Shown: positions 1-7,613, counted from the stretch's first letter. The stretch is DNA of 22,099 nucleotides from an uncultured Acetatifactor sp. (GCA_910589655.1 CAJUTJ010000127.1:1-22099); one strand, 5' to 3'. Made by a program: numbers and translations. Notes: a model not told the origin generated them from the letters alone.

Positions 1-164
1 TCTATACTGGTTATTGGATGTCGCAATCTTATTATACCAAAGATTAGGTGCTGTTTTAATGTCAATACACCATTTATTGCAGTAATTTTGCTTAAAAAAT
101 CAAGCATTAAGCCAACTATGCTGGTGGGAAAGTTGAGTAACTCATTAACATACTTACTAAAGTC
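1..164. other. AT-rich intergenic end of window
   Basis: This stretch lies downstream of the M56 protease gene (minus strand). No coding frame with a ribosome site was found. It holds a small perfect inverted repeat TGAGT-A-ACTCA (134-144) and a weak GCTTAA/TTAAGC pair (90-95 and 107-112) in AT-rich sequence. The latter might act as a weak terminator for the minus-strand operon, but the stem is only 6 bp. Nothing else is recognised. Confidence 0.4.
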
Positions 165-2219
165 CTATTTCTCCACTCCCAAAGAAGAAATCTTCCATAC
201 CCCTTCTTCTTTCGTCAGCTCTATGGTCAGGTAATCAAGGGAATCCTCCTCACTCTCCGTAGTTTTCACCGGGACGCTGGCCACGGCAGTATCTCTTTCC
301 GGATTCATTTGCAGGTTCAGTTCCTCCGTCTTCCACTCCGTCAGCTCTTTCAGAATATCCAAGTCATCCGTAAAGGACTCAGATAAAAATTCGGAAACGT
401 TCTCGATGTATCCCTCTTGGCACACCGACATAAACTGCAAAACAATTTCCCTTGCCGCCGTTGCTGACACTCCGCCCATACTTACCGGATTAGCTGCCGA
501 AAGAATCCCGAAGTTCTGCGCTATTGCACGCAGCCTTACACCAAATCCTCCTTCCGCTTCACTGGGATAATTGTAGAAAATCCCCCAGACATCATCTACA
601 CTGGAACGTATTTCCACAACATGAATCATACCGTTCTCTTCCTTAAAGAATTGAAACTCCGTATATTGTGACTGATAGCCTTGAGCTATAAATGCTTCCG
701 CGATCTCATCCCGGTTCTTCCCTCTGTACTCCGAATCCTGCCCGCTGAAATGCTCTATCCTTAACGTCACATTTTCATTGAGCTCACTTACCCATTCTTC
801 CGGAGCGGACATCTTCCAATCTTCCTTAGGAATCAAAATGCAATAGCCCTGACCATACTCCAGCCATGCCGGTTCCGATTCTTCCATACCTTCAATCATA
901 TATGTCAGGTTATAGCGATCCTCTTCTCCCGCCGCATAACTCATCCCCGAAAAGAGAGCAGGCTCTTCCGGCATGACTTCCGGATTTCCGGACTCCGGTA
1001 TCCCGGCTTCCTGCTCACCGCTGCCGCCGGCATCCGTCCCTATGGCCACCGGGGGATCCGTCAATGTGACATCCTCATGATCCGTTTCCCCTTCCGGCCG
1101 GTTTGTTCCGTTCTCTGTCAAATAGGATTCCTCCTCCGGATTTCCGGCTGTCTCTCCTGCTTTCGCCGATGTAGCAAAAAGCAAAGCTACCGATAAAACC
1201 ATCACGGATGCAAAACCAATGGCTATTTTTGTCTTTTTTCTATATTTCATAATCGCACCTACCCTTTCCTCTACTGCGTTTTTCCCGAAACCGCTGTACA
1301 GCGATACCGGAGCAAAATTTCTCTCTTCCATACCGATTAAAGTCAAGGCATAGCCCTTACGCGCCTGCCCTCCAAAAGTTCTCAGCACTTCCTCGTCACA
1401 AGCAAGCTCTATGTCACGGTTCAAAAGGATATACATCACCCACACCAAAGGATTGAACCAATGAAGACACACCGCCGCCGTCACCACAAGCTTTAACAAT
1501 CCGTCAAAACGGCGGATGTGAATCATCTCATGCTGTAAAATATACTCCAGCTTCCGCTCCTCCTCATCCTCCAGTTCTTTCGGCAGCAAAATCACAGGCC
1601 GGAAGGCACCGTAGGTCAGCGGCGAAGCAATCCTGTCGGACTGGCGCACGTCCACTTTTCTTCTCAGACGGTTTCTGCGCAGCCACTGCTTAATAAAACG
1701 ATTTTCCGAGGGAACTGCCGTTTTAAAAATCCTGATACAGCAAAGATACATGACGGTAAAAGCAATCCCGCAAAGGATAGTTCCGCCCATGCCCACTATA
1801 CGCAGAACCCTCTCTCTATCCGATGCCCCCAAGCCGGACGCGCCAAAGGCGTCTGTATCACCGGCTGTAAAAACGGCATTTCCGGCAGCCGGGACAGTAT
1901 TGACGGCGGAAGCTTTTACCGGAATATTTTCCCCACCGGCCCCTGACGGCAGGATCCCGCCGCCGAATATCCTGTTCTCCGAAATGATTCCCTGTGAATC
2001 CTGAAAGGCTACCGACCGCTGCCCCATCAGCGAATAGGCGCTGAACGAAAAGGGCACCGAGAAGGGCACAATCAGCCGAAACAGCACGATACACCATAAC
2101 ACGGAAAATGTTCTTCCGGGCAGCTTCCTTCTAAACAGCTGTCTGAGCAGCAGCACTATCAGAATCAAGATACCCCCGTATACGCTCATAGCAAATAAAT
2201 TTATACTCACCAGACTCAT
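165..2219 (-). CDS. M56 family (BlaR1/MecR1-like) membrane zinc metalloprotease, sensor-transducer
   Basis: Membrane-embedded metalloprotease that, in the family, is activated by an extracellular signal and leads to inactivation of its partner BlaI repressor. Seen: N-terminal hydrophobic segments, then the zinc motif HEMIH (His230, Glu231, His234) followed by the downstream ELACDEE motif typical of M56 peptidases, another membrane segment near residue 330-350, and a long extracytoplasmic region from about residue 355 to 684. That region starts with a Glu/Pro/Gly-rich linker. It has no PBP-like SxxK/SxN/KTG set, so beta-lactam sensing is not supported. Its last 100 residues look like a small alpha+beta (NTF2/lumazine-binding-like) fold, which is an inference from pattern. 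The ATG overlaps the stop of the upstream blaI-type gene (ATGA, 2216-2219), so the two are translationally coupled. The signal sensed is unknown. Confidence 0.85.
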   Translation of the reverse strand: MSLVSINLFAMSVYGGILILIVLLLRQLFRRKLPGRTFSVLWCIVLFRLIVPFSVPFSFSAYSLMGQRSVAFQDSQGIISENRIFGGGILPSGAGGENIPVKASAVNTVPAAGNAVFTAGDTDAFGASGLGASDRERVLRIVGMGGTILCGIAFTVMYLCCIRIFKTAVPSENRFIKQWLRRNRLRRKVDVRQSDRIASPLTYGAFRPVILLPKELEDEEERKLEYILQHEMIHIRRFDGLLKLVVTAAVCLHWFNPLVWVMYILLNRDIELACDEEVLRTFGGQARKGYALTLIGMEERNFAPVSLYSGFGKNAVEERVGAIMKYRKKTKIAIGFASVMVLSVALLFATSAKAGETAGNPEEESYLTENGTNRPEGETDHEDVTLTDPPVAIGTDAGGSGEQEAGIPESGNPEVMPEEPALFSGMSYAAGEEDRYNLTYMIEGMEESEPAWLEYGQGYCILIPKEDWKMSAPEEWVSELNENVTLRIEHFSGQDSEYRGKNRDEIAEAFIAQGYQSQYTEFQFFKEENGMIHVVEIRSSVDDVWGIFYNYPSEAEGGFGVRLRAIAQNFGILSAANPVSMGGVSATAAREIVLQFMSVCQEGYIENVSEFLSESFTDDLDILKELTEWKTEELNLQMNPERDTAVASVPVKTTESEEDSLDYLTIELTKEEGVWKISSLGVEK

Positions 2220-2575
2220 TCCGCTTCCTCCACAATCTGCTTCAACCTTTGGATCTGCTCCTTTGACAGCTTTTTCCTGCCGATCAATGCCGCAAACAGC
2301 TTATCAACAGAGCCGTCATAAATCTTATCAATCAATTCGTCCGTCTCCGCCACCTGAACTTCCTCCTTGGGAATCAATGCATGGCAGAGAAAATTAGGTT
2401 CCCTTCGCTCAATGGCGCCTTTTCCGATGCAGCGCTTGATCAGCGTGTAGGTAGTATTCATATTCCACCCTACCTCTTCTTTCAAAATATCGGAAATTTG
2501 TTTTGCGGTGGTATCTCCCCTCTTCCACAGAACCCCCATAACCTTTAATTCAGAATCAAAAAGCTTTGTTTCCAT
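2216..2575 (-). CDS. BlaI/MecI/CopY family transcriptional repressor (first pair)
   Basis: Small winged-helix repressor (119 aa) that should bind the dyads upstream of its own operon as a dimer. Seen: the family N-terminus (LFDSELKVMGVLWKRGD), a helix-turn-helix with TAKQISDIL and NMNTTYTLIKRC, and a C-terminal dimerisation helix ending EQIQRLKQIVEEAE. The frame is open up to 2650, but the ATG at 2575 is preceded by AGGGAGG five bases upstream and begins exactly where the family does, so that start was chosen. Repression is presumably relieved by the M56 protease whose gene overlaps its 3' end. The target could also include distant genes, because no beta-lactamase or PBP gene is adjacent. Confidence 0.88.
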   Translation of the reverse strand: METKLFDSELKVMGVLWKRGDTTAKQISDILKEEVGWNMNTTYTLIKRCIGKGAIERREPNFLCHALIPKEEVQVAETDELIDKIYDGSVDKLFAALIGRKKLSKEQIQRLKQIVEEAE

Positions 2576-2765
2576 CTCCTGCCTCCCTAAACTCCATGCA
2601 GCCTGCCGCGCCATCCTATCCGAAAGTCCGAAAATCCGGCGGCAGCACACACTGCAAAGAACACACTGTTTGCTGCATAGCGTCTCGGGTTTTCATGTAT
2701 GGAAAGTCCGAAAACACCTCACGGGTAAGGTATGGAAGGCTGCATATATACATAAAAAGAATCAC

Positions 2766-2820
2766 ACTACTGCAGTAGTTTTCTTATCTATAAACTACCA
2801 CAGTAGTGTAGCTCTGTCAA
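2766..2820 (-). promoter_or_regulatory. Promoter with two BlaI-type operators for the first BlaI/M56 operon
   Basis: On the minus strand a perfect -35 TTGACA lies at 2820-2815. The first dyad, ACTAC-CACA-GTAGT (plus strand 2794-2807), sits in the spacer between -35 and the expected -10. The second, the perfect 14-bp palindrome ACTACTGCAGTAGT, sits at 2766-2779 near the expected transcription start. Centres are 28 bp apart. BlaI/MecI operators in staphylococci and bacilli have similar TACTACA-type arms and paired layout, so binding by the BlaI protein encoded just downstream is the natural reading. The -10 (TAGTTT, 17-bp spacing) is poor. Confidence 0.75.
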
Positions 2821-2901
2821 TCTTTTTTTTTTAATTTATATCAAATCTTTGCTTTGCAGAAGTTGCAGGCGCTTTTGCCCGGTCCGGCGGGAGGGAGATT
2901 T

Positions 2902-2930
2902 TTGACGGGTGGGCAATAATATGTTAAAAT
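2902..2930 (+). promoter_or_regulatory. Sigma-A promoter of the lipase gene
   Basis: TTGACG (2902-2907), exactly 17 bp, then TAAAAT (2925-2930). The predicted transcription start is near 2937. The promoter covers two upstream in-frame start candidates of the lipase (GTG 2909 and ATG 2921), so those would not be in the transcript. No BlaI-type dyad overlaps it. The operators of the divergent operon end about 95 bp away. Confidence 0.6.
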
Positions 2931-2995
2931 CAGGAAAAAAGCGGGTGTCAGCGAAAGTCAGAAAACGTACAACAGAGAGGACGACGAAGACGATT

Positions 2996-4363
2996 ATGAA
3001 AAACAAATGTTTAAAACTACTGAATTTTCTTTTGTATACCTTTGTCCTTTTTTTCCTATGTAATATTTTTGCATTCAATCGGATCGTGAAGGAGGGAATT
3101 CCGCAGATATTCCTGTACCTGCTTGGAGCATTGTCATACATCTGGATCCATATTTTCCCCCTGTTCTTCCCCCTCCGGCCTAAAACGGTGCGGCTGAAGG
3201 TCTGTGCCGACGGCTGCTGGCTGCTGATTCTGTTTTTAAGCTCCACCGGACTGTCTTTAACCTTCTTCCTCTTGGGCTGTTTGGGACTGCTGCCCATGGG
3301 AACCCCTCTCTCGGAACCGAAATTCTGGCTGGTCAATTCCCTGCTTGCCGTTCTGCTGGAGGCGCTGGTTTTCTGGAACGGTATGATACGTGTCTACAGT
3401 TCCTCCGTCCAGTTAGGCATCCGAATCCGTGTGGCAGGCATTGTCTGCGGTATGATTCCCGTTGCCCATCTCATAGTGCTGGGGATCATTATCCGCACGG
3501 CTGTAAAAGAAGCCGCTTTTGAAAACGAAAAAATACTGCAAAACGAATGTCGCTGCGGACAGCAGATCTGTGCTACAAAATATCCCGTTTTAATGGTGCA
3601 CGGCGTCTTTTTCAGAGATTTCCACTATTTTAACTATTGGGGACGCATTCCGAAGGAACTGGAAAAAAACGGCGCCCGTATTTTTTACGGAAACCATCAG
3701 TCCGCAGCCGCCATTGCAGACAGCGGCAGGGAGCTTGCCGGACGCATTCTACAGATTATCCGGGAGACAGGGTGTGAGAAGGTGAATATCATTGCCCATT
3801 CCAAGGGCGGTCTGGACGTAAGGGCGGCTCTGCAGCTGCCCGGTATTGCAGAGCATGTGGCCTCTTTGACCACAGTCAGCACTCCCCACAGAGGCTGTGA
3901 GTTCGCGGACTATTTATTGACTAAGATTCCCTCCAGACAGCAGGCAGGCATAGCCAAGGCATACAATGCCGCTCTCCGTAAATTAGGCGACCCTGATCCG
4001 GACTTTCTGGGCGCCGTGAAGGATCTCACCGCATCCGCCTGTTTAGAGTTCAACCAAAGAACCCCCGACATCCCCGGTGTCTTGTATCAAAGCATCGGCA
4101 CCAAATTAAACAAAGCCGCAGGGGGACGCTTTCCCCTGAGCTTCACCTATGTGCTGGCAAAACATTTTGACGGCGCAAACGATGGCCTTGTAGGGCAGAA
4201 ATCCTTTCCTTGGGGGTCTGATTACCGCTTCTTAACCGTAAAAGGAACGCGGGGAATCTCCCATGGGGACATGATTGACCTGAACAGAGAAAACCTCCCG
4301 GAGTTTGACGTCCGGGAGTTCTATGTGCAGCTTGTGGCAGACTTAAAGAAAAAGGGATTTTAA
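2996..4363 (+). CDS. Membrane-anchored alpha/beta-hydrolase, triacylglycerol lipase-like
   Basis: Predicted serine lipase or esterase acting at the outer face of the membrane (455 aa). Seen: about five hydrophobic segments in the first 190 residues, then a hydrolase domain resembling bacterial family I lipases. The oxyanion motif is VHGVF, the nucleophile elbow AHSKGG (Ser269), then TVSTPHRG, the acid in NDGLVG (Asp396) and the base in ISHGD (His423). An odd number of membrane spans with a basic N-terminus would place the catalytic domain outside. The elbow has Ala instead of the usual first Gly of GxSxG. The frame is open from GTG 2909, but a strong promoter lies across 2902-2930, so ATG 2996, which directly precedes the first membrane segment, is preferred; GAGAGG lies 15 bases upstream, a loose ribosome site. 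The substrate is not known. It converges on the ABC operon. Confidence 0.8.
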   Translation: MKNKCLKLLNFLLYTFVLFFLCNIFAFNRIVKEGIPQIFLYLLGALSYIWIHIFPLFFPLRPKTVRLKVCADGCWLLILFLSSTGLSLTFFLLGCLGLLPMGTPLSEPKFWLVNSLLAVLLEALVFWNGMIRVYSSSVQLGIRIRVAGIVCGMIPVAHLIVLGIIIRTAVKEAAFENEKILQNECRCGQQICATKYPVLMVHGVFFRDFHYFNYWGRIPKELEKNGARIFYGNHQSAAAIADSGRELAGRILQIIRETGCEKVNIIAHSKGGLDVRAALQLPGIAEHVASLTTVSTPHRGCEFADYLLTKIPSRQQAGIAKAYNAALRKLGDPDPDFLGAVKDLTASACLEFNQRTPDIPGVLYQSIGTKLNKAAGGRFPLSFTYVLAKHFDGANDGLVGQKSFPWGSDYRFLTVKGTRGISHGDMIDLNRENLPEFDVREFYVQLVADLKKKGF

Positions 4364-4392
4364 TACCGGAAGCCTTTCCGCCGACGGTAAAA
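4364..4392. other. Short convergent gap with weak hairpin
   Basis: Only 29 bases separate the stops of the convergent lipase and membrane-protein genes. TACCG (4364-4368) can pair with CGGTA (4385-4389), and an inner CGGAA/TTCCG pair competes with it. Neither strand has a proper U-tract, so it is at most a weak bidirectional terminator. Confidence 0.3.
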
Positions 4393-5154
4393 TTACACAA
4401 GCCTTTTGGCCGTATTGCTTCCGAAAGCCGCTTTGGAAAAAGGACGTTTATACACCGCAACATATACCATGTACTGCAATGCTCCGCCTAAAAACACCAT
4501 TGCCAGACAAAATACCACCGCACCGGAGGCGTTAATATGCCACTCCGGCAGAACGTGGGGTATCTCTTCTTTTACCGCCGCATAAAATCCGGAGACTGTT
4601 CCAAAACACACGCCTACCGCCACGTAGATTACCATGCTTAGGTAAAAGAATTTGTAAATAAATGCCGCCAATATATCAATTGCCAAGACCAGCAGCCCCA
4701 CACCGGCCATGTCCAATATCAACTCCGACGCTCTCTCCGGCGCCCTCCATGCCCCCAATCCCCGAATCAATAATATGACAGCCACAGCCGCCAGATTTCC
4801 TCCCATGCTTATCAAAACCGGAACTGAGGTATGCAGCTTCTTTTTATAACACGAGCCTTCTACCATGGAACTGAGCCCCAAGGACATCAAGATCTGGCTG
4901 GGATACATGGCCGCGCAAAACAACAGCACCGCCCCCACATCCAGCCACATCCCCCATACCCACTGTCTGGAGGGAAAAACAAATACCAATAGCCATTCCA
5001 TCCCGATTCCCAGCAGCGTGAACAATACCATTGCCGCCATGTTGATTTTTAAATTAATACCGTATTTAATCAGTGCGACGCCTGTTTTTAATGTCCCTTT
5101 TTTTAATGTCCCTTTTTTATTTTTCTTCTTTTCCGTTTGCATACCGTTTCCCAT
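4393..5154 (-). CDS. Polytopic membrane protein, probable ABC transporter permease subunit
   Basis: About six hydrophobic segments in 253 aa after a very basic cytoplasmic N-terminus rich in Lys. No family is recognised with confidence. Its position as last gene of an operon with an ABC ATPase and another six-span protein suggests a permease-type subunit. The ATG at 5154 has AGGAG nine bases upstream. The N-terminal coding part contains a 15-bp tandem duplication (5085-5114), giving two KKGTL units next to A/T runs. The gap to the previous gene is about 100 bp. Confidence 0.6.
   Translation of the reverse strand: MGNGMQTEKKKNKKGTLKKGTLKTGVALIKYGINLKINMAAMVLFTLLGIGMEWLLVFVFPSRQWVWGMWLDVGAVLLFCAAMYPSQILMSLGLSSMVEGSCYKKKLHTSVPVLISMGGNLAAVAVILLIRGLGAWRAPERASELILDMAGVGLLVLAIDILAAFIYKFFYLSMVIYVAVGVCFGTVSGFYAAVKEEIPHVLPEWHINASGAVVFCLAMVFLGGALQYMVYVAVYKRPFSKAAFGSNTAKRLV
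5085..5114. repeat. 15-bp tandem duplication within membrane protein gene
   Basis: TTTTTAATGTCCCTT is present twice in direct tandem (5085-5099 and 5100-5114), followed by a further T-rich run. It encodes two copies of a KKGTL pentapeptide on the minus strand. The unit length keeps the frame. Confidence 0.85.
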
Positions 5155-5252
5155 CCTTTCAAACTCCTGTCATGAAATTTTTGTCACACTTCCGGTCATG
5201 CCGACGCAGCCGGCACAAACAATCAATGAATCGGTGCAAAACATGCCTCCCG

Positions 5253-5912
5253 CTATGCCAATGCAGCCGTCCGGCGATAGACACGCCCCGTTATTCTCCG
5301 TATGGTAATTCCGCTAAGGATCAATGCCGCCGCACCATAAAACAATAATAACAAGATTGTGAGAATCTCTCCGCCAGCCGCCCAATGCCAAAATAGCATA
5401 TTATTGCATATGCTGACAGCCGCCACTGCCAGCTGGGATAATACGGCGATAGACATCAATATCTGAAAACCTTCCAAATGTCTGCTGCCGTTCAGCACTG
5501 CCACAATCACACAATACATGGCCAGCCCGTCCGCCAGAACCGCCGCCTCCCCTGTCAGTACGGCGATAGCCGCGGCAAAAATCATACAGAAGGCAAAGCG
5601 CCTCAACAAATCTACAAGTGTTACATTTCTCACAACTTCTGTCCCTGCGTGGGAAGTCCTGAAATATTTCAGGCTGCTTCCGCCATCCGAGAGACACCCC
5701 GCCAGCATCCAATAATCTGTCGCAATCTCATAGACAGTCAAATAGCCAAATAGCAGAATCCGGTAATAAAAGTTTCCGCTTCCACTCTGAAAAGGAAGCC
5801 CCAGACAGATTAACAAAATCAACACAGGAATCGGCAGCAGCACCAATATCCTGTACGACAGAGAAGTAAAAGCAAAATAACTCTTTATTTTTCTTTTCAT
5901 AATAATCTTCAT
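5253..5912 (-). CDS. Polytopic membrane protein, probable ABC transporter permease subunit
   Basis: About six hydrophobic segments in roughly 219 aa, with a basic start (MKIIMKRKIKSYF) and basic end. No family is recognised. It follows the ATPase gene directly, and the frame is open across the ATPase stop: a TTG at 5942 overlaps the TGA as TTGA. GGAGGT lies directly before ATG 5912 and 12 bases before ATG 5900. Both are possible starts; TTG 5942 has no ribosome site. Context suggests the membrane part of a GntR-regulated ABC exporter. Confidence 0.6.
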   Translation of the reverse strand: MKIIMKRKIKSYFAFTSLSYRILVLLPIPVLILLICLGLPFQSGSGNFYYRILLFGYLTVYEIATDYWMLAGCLSDGGSSLKYFRTSHAGTEVVRNVTLVDLLRRFAFCMIFAAAIAVLTGEAAVLADGLAMYCVIVAVLNGSRHLEGFQILMSIAVLSQLAVAAVSICNNMLFWHWAAGGEILTILLLLFYGAAALILSGITIRRITGRVYRRTAALA

Positions 5913-5938
5913 ACCTCCATGATTCCCTTTGCGGATTG

Positions 5939-6841
5939 TCAAGCTGCCACATGAGAAAAATGTTTCATAACCGCCACGCTGATCTGGGTCAGACTGGGAC
6001 GTTCCACACTTATGTCACAGCCTGCCAGCCTATCCAGCTTCTCCGCCAGACAAATTCCTTCAAAGCCGTATTTGTTTGTAGTACAGTTAAACAATTCCTT
6101 CTGTACCTTCCCAAGCTCCGATTCATCCCCTTTGACCAACAGATACTTTTCTTTTAAATCCTCCACAAAGCCTTGTTCCACAATTTTACCGCTTTCCATA
6201 ATGATGGCATAATCGGTGACATTCTCCATATCCGCTATATTGTGGGTGGAAAAAAATACGCTTCTCTGCCCTTCGTCTTCCGCCAGATACTCCCGGATAA
6301 TCTCACAAAGCTTATCCCGCATCACCGGATCCAGAGGGGATGCCGGTTCATCCATCAGCAAAATTGCCGTATCTCTGGCCAGAACTCCGGCAATCATCAG
6401 TTTCATGCGGTTCCCGTCCGACAAATCACTTACCTTCTTCTTCGGATCCCAGCCCTCCGCTCCCACCGCCAATTCCTTACACCAGCGTTCAAAACGTTCT
6501 CTGTGAAAATTAGAAAACAGCAATTCGTTCAACTCCGCTATCTGCCCCAGCCGCCACTGGGATACATAATAGCTGCCCGGAGCGGTATAGCCCATCCGCT
6601 CCTTGACCTCGGGGATCTCTTCCCTGTCCTTGTCCGTATATTTACCGTAATACCGAATTTCTCCCTGATATTGAAGCTGGATTCCTGCCAGAATATTAAG
6701 CAAGGTTGTCTTACCCGCACCGTTTTCACCGATCAATGCAGTGGCATACCCCTTGGGAATTTTAAGCTCCGGTATATTCAGCTCAAACCCTTTGTATTTC
6801 TTTTTCAGTCCATATGCTTCCAACACATAGTTTACTTCCAT
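5939..6841 (-). CDS. ABC transporter ATP-binding protein
   Basis: Cytoplasmic ATPase of an ABC transporter, 300 aa. Seen: Walker A GENGAGKTT (residues 38-46), signature LSDGNRMKL (140-148, with Asp in place of the usual first Gly), Walker B AILLMDEP (159-166) and the switch His in STHN (His200). The region that normally carries the Q-loop Gln reads RMGYTAPGSYY with no Gln at the usual place. A C-terminal extension of about 80 residues after the nucleotide-binding domain is typical of exporter-type ATPases. AGGAAAGAG lies six bases before the ATG. It is the second gene of an operon led by a GntR-family regulator, the arrangement known for YtrA/YtrB-type envelope-stress systems. The transported substrate cannot be told from sequence. 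Confidence 0.88.
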   Translation of the reverse strand: MEVNYVLEAYGLKKKYKGFELNIPELKIPKGYATALIGENGAGKTTLLNILAGIQLQYQGEIRYYGKYTDKDREEIPEVKERMGYTAPGSYYVSQWRLGQIAELNELLFSNFHRERFERWCKELAVGAEGWDPKKKVSDLSDGNRMKLMIAGVLARDTAILLMDEPASPLDPVMRDKLCEIIREYLAEDEGQRSVFFSTHNIADMENVTDYAIIMESGKIVEQGFVEDLKEKYLLVKGDESELGKVQKELFNCTTNKYGFEGICLAEKLDRLAGCDISVERPSLTQISVAVMKHFSHVAA

Positions 6842-6941
6842 AACACTCTTTCCTTTCTTGTCTCAACCGCTTCTTCCTGAATTTCCTGTCTCTTCGGCCA
6901 CTCTATGCCTAAACTCCATCCGCCGGAAACCACCGTCCCAT

Positions 6942-7313
6942 TTACTCTTCCATATTCAGCAAAGTCTCCAATGTATCCATCAGCTCTCTGTCAGTAATTC
7001 CTGCAATTCTTGCCGCCGTTATGGCTTCCAGCAAGGACTCTTCCACCTTCCTCAAATGCTGTTCCCGGAGCATCTCACTGTCTTGGGCATTGACATAATA
7101 CCCCTTCCCCTGTACCGCCGTCACCAGCCCTTCCGCTTCCAGCTGTTCATATGCTTTCATGGTGGTGATCACACTGATTTTCAATTCCTTTGCCAGACCT
7201 CTGATACTGGGAAGGTACTCGCCCTGTTTATATTTTCCCGCCAGAATGCCCGCTTTAAACTGTTCTGCTATCTGCTGATAAATAGGGACTCCCGAATTCT
7301 GCAATATCCTCAT
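6942..7313 (-). CDS. GntR family transcriptional regulator, YtrA-like
   Basis: A short (123 aa) regulator with an N-terminal winged helix-turn-helix of GntR type (GVPIYQQIAEQFKAGI, then YLPSIRGLAKELKIS and VITTMKAYEQLEAEGLV, then GKGYYV) and only a brief helical tail, the YtrA subfamily pattern. Such regulators usually repress their own operon with a linked ABC transporter, as found here. The frame is open from 7358, with AGGAA eight bases before that ATG, but ATG 7313 has AGGTGA four bases away and matches the usual subfamily start, so it was chosen. The distance to the ATPase gene is 100 bp. Confidence 0.85.
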   Translation of the reverse strand: MRILQNSGVPIYQQIAEQFKAGILAGKYKQGEYLPSIRGLAKELKISVITTMKAYEQLEAEGLVTAVQGKGYYVNAQDSEMLREQHLRKVEESLLEAITAARIAGITDRELMDTLETLLNMEE

Positions 7314-7392
7314 CTGCTCACCTGCCTTTTTCCGCCTCCCCAAAGCAGCTCTTGCCATGGGGAACGTTCCTTATGCTGTAGTAATACTGCCT

Positions 7393-7408
7393 GCATACAT
7401 CTGTATGC
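7393..7408. promoter_or_regulatory. Inverted repeat GCATAC-N4-GTATGC in gntR leader
   Basis: A perfect 6-bp dyad with a 4-bp centre, just downstream of the predicted transcription start of the gntR operon. It is placed where a repressor or a small RNA hairpin could act. Single GCATAC half sites recur at 7477-7482 and 7504-7509. It is a plausible GntR operator, by position only. Confidence 0.4.
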
Positions 7409-7426
7409 GCAACTGTTTATATGTTA

Positions 7427-7455
7427 TATATACACTATAATCAGATATATGTCAA
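7427..7455 (-). promoter_or_regulatory. Sigma-A promoter of the gntR-ABC operon
   Basis: On the minus strand a perfect TTGACA (7455-7450) is followed after 17 bp by TATATA (7432-7427). The predicted start of transcription is near 7420. The leader to the chosen ATG would be about 105 nt. The core is AT-rich, with a TGT-N7-ACA pair around the -10. Confidence 0.7.
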
Positions 7456-7564
7456 TCATGTTTTTGAAAAAAATATGCATACAATTTTTCCGTCTCGAAA
7501 ATCGCATACGGTCGCAATTTTGACTTCACGAGAAGGACTGATTGTCACATTGACAAAAGCGGGC

Positions 7565-7613
7565 TTGACAATTGGATGACATCGTGTTATATTTTAACCG
7601 TCAACACCGTGTT
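7565..7613 (+). promoter_or_regulatory. Promoter and operators of the second BlaI/M56 operon
   Basis: TTGACA (7565-7570), 17 bp, TATATT (7588-7593). A perfect dyad AACAC-C-GTGTT lies at 7603-7613, near the transcription start. An imperfect copy, GACAT-C-GTGTT, lies at 7578-7588 between -35 and -10, 25 bp away centre to centre. The longer direct repeat CGTGTTATA occurs at 7583-7591 and 7608-7616. The paired layout matches BlaI/CopY-type control, but the arms differ from those of the other BlaI operon in this window. Confidence 0.65.

Noticed and set aside
165..2575. Classical beta-lactam resistance regulators BlaR1/BlaI
   Set aside because: The sensor region lacks penicillin-binding motifs and no beta-lactamase or PBP gene is adjacent, so only the family name is used.
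2836..3336. 166-codon minus-strand frame opposite the lipase start
   Set aside because: It covers the lipase promoter and the membrane-domain coding region of the real plus-strand gene; no family features.
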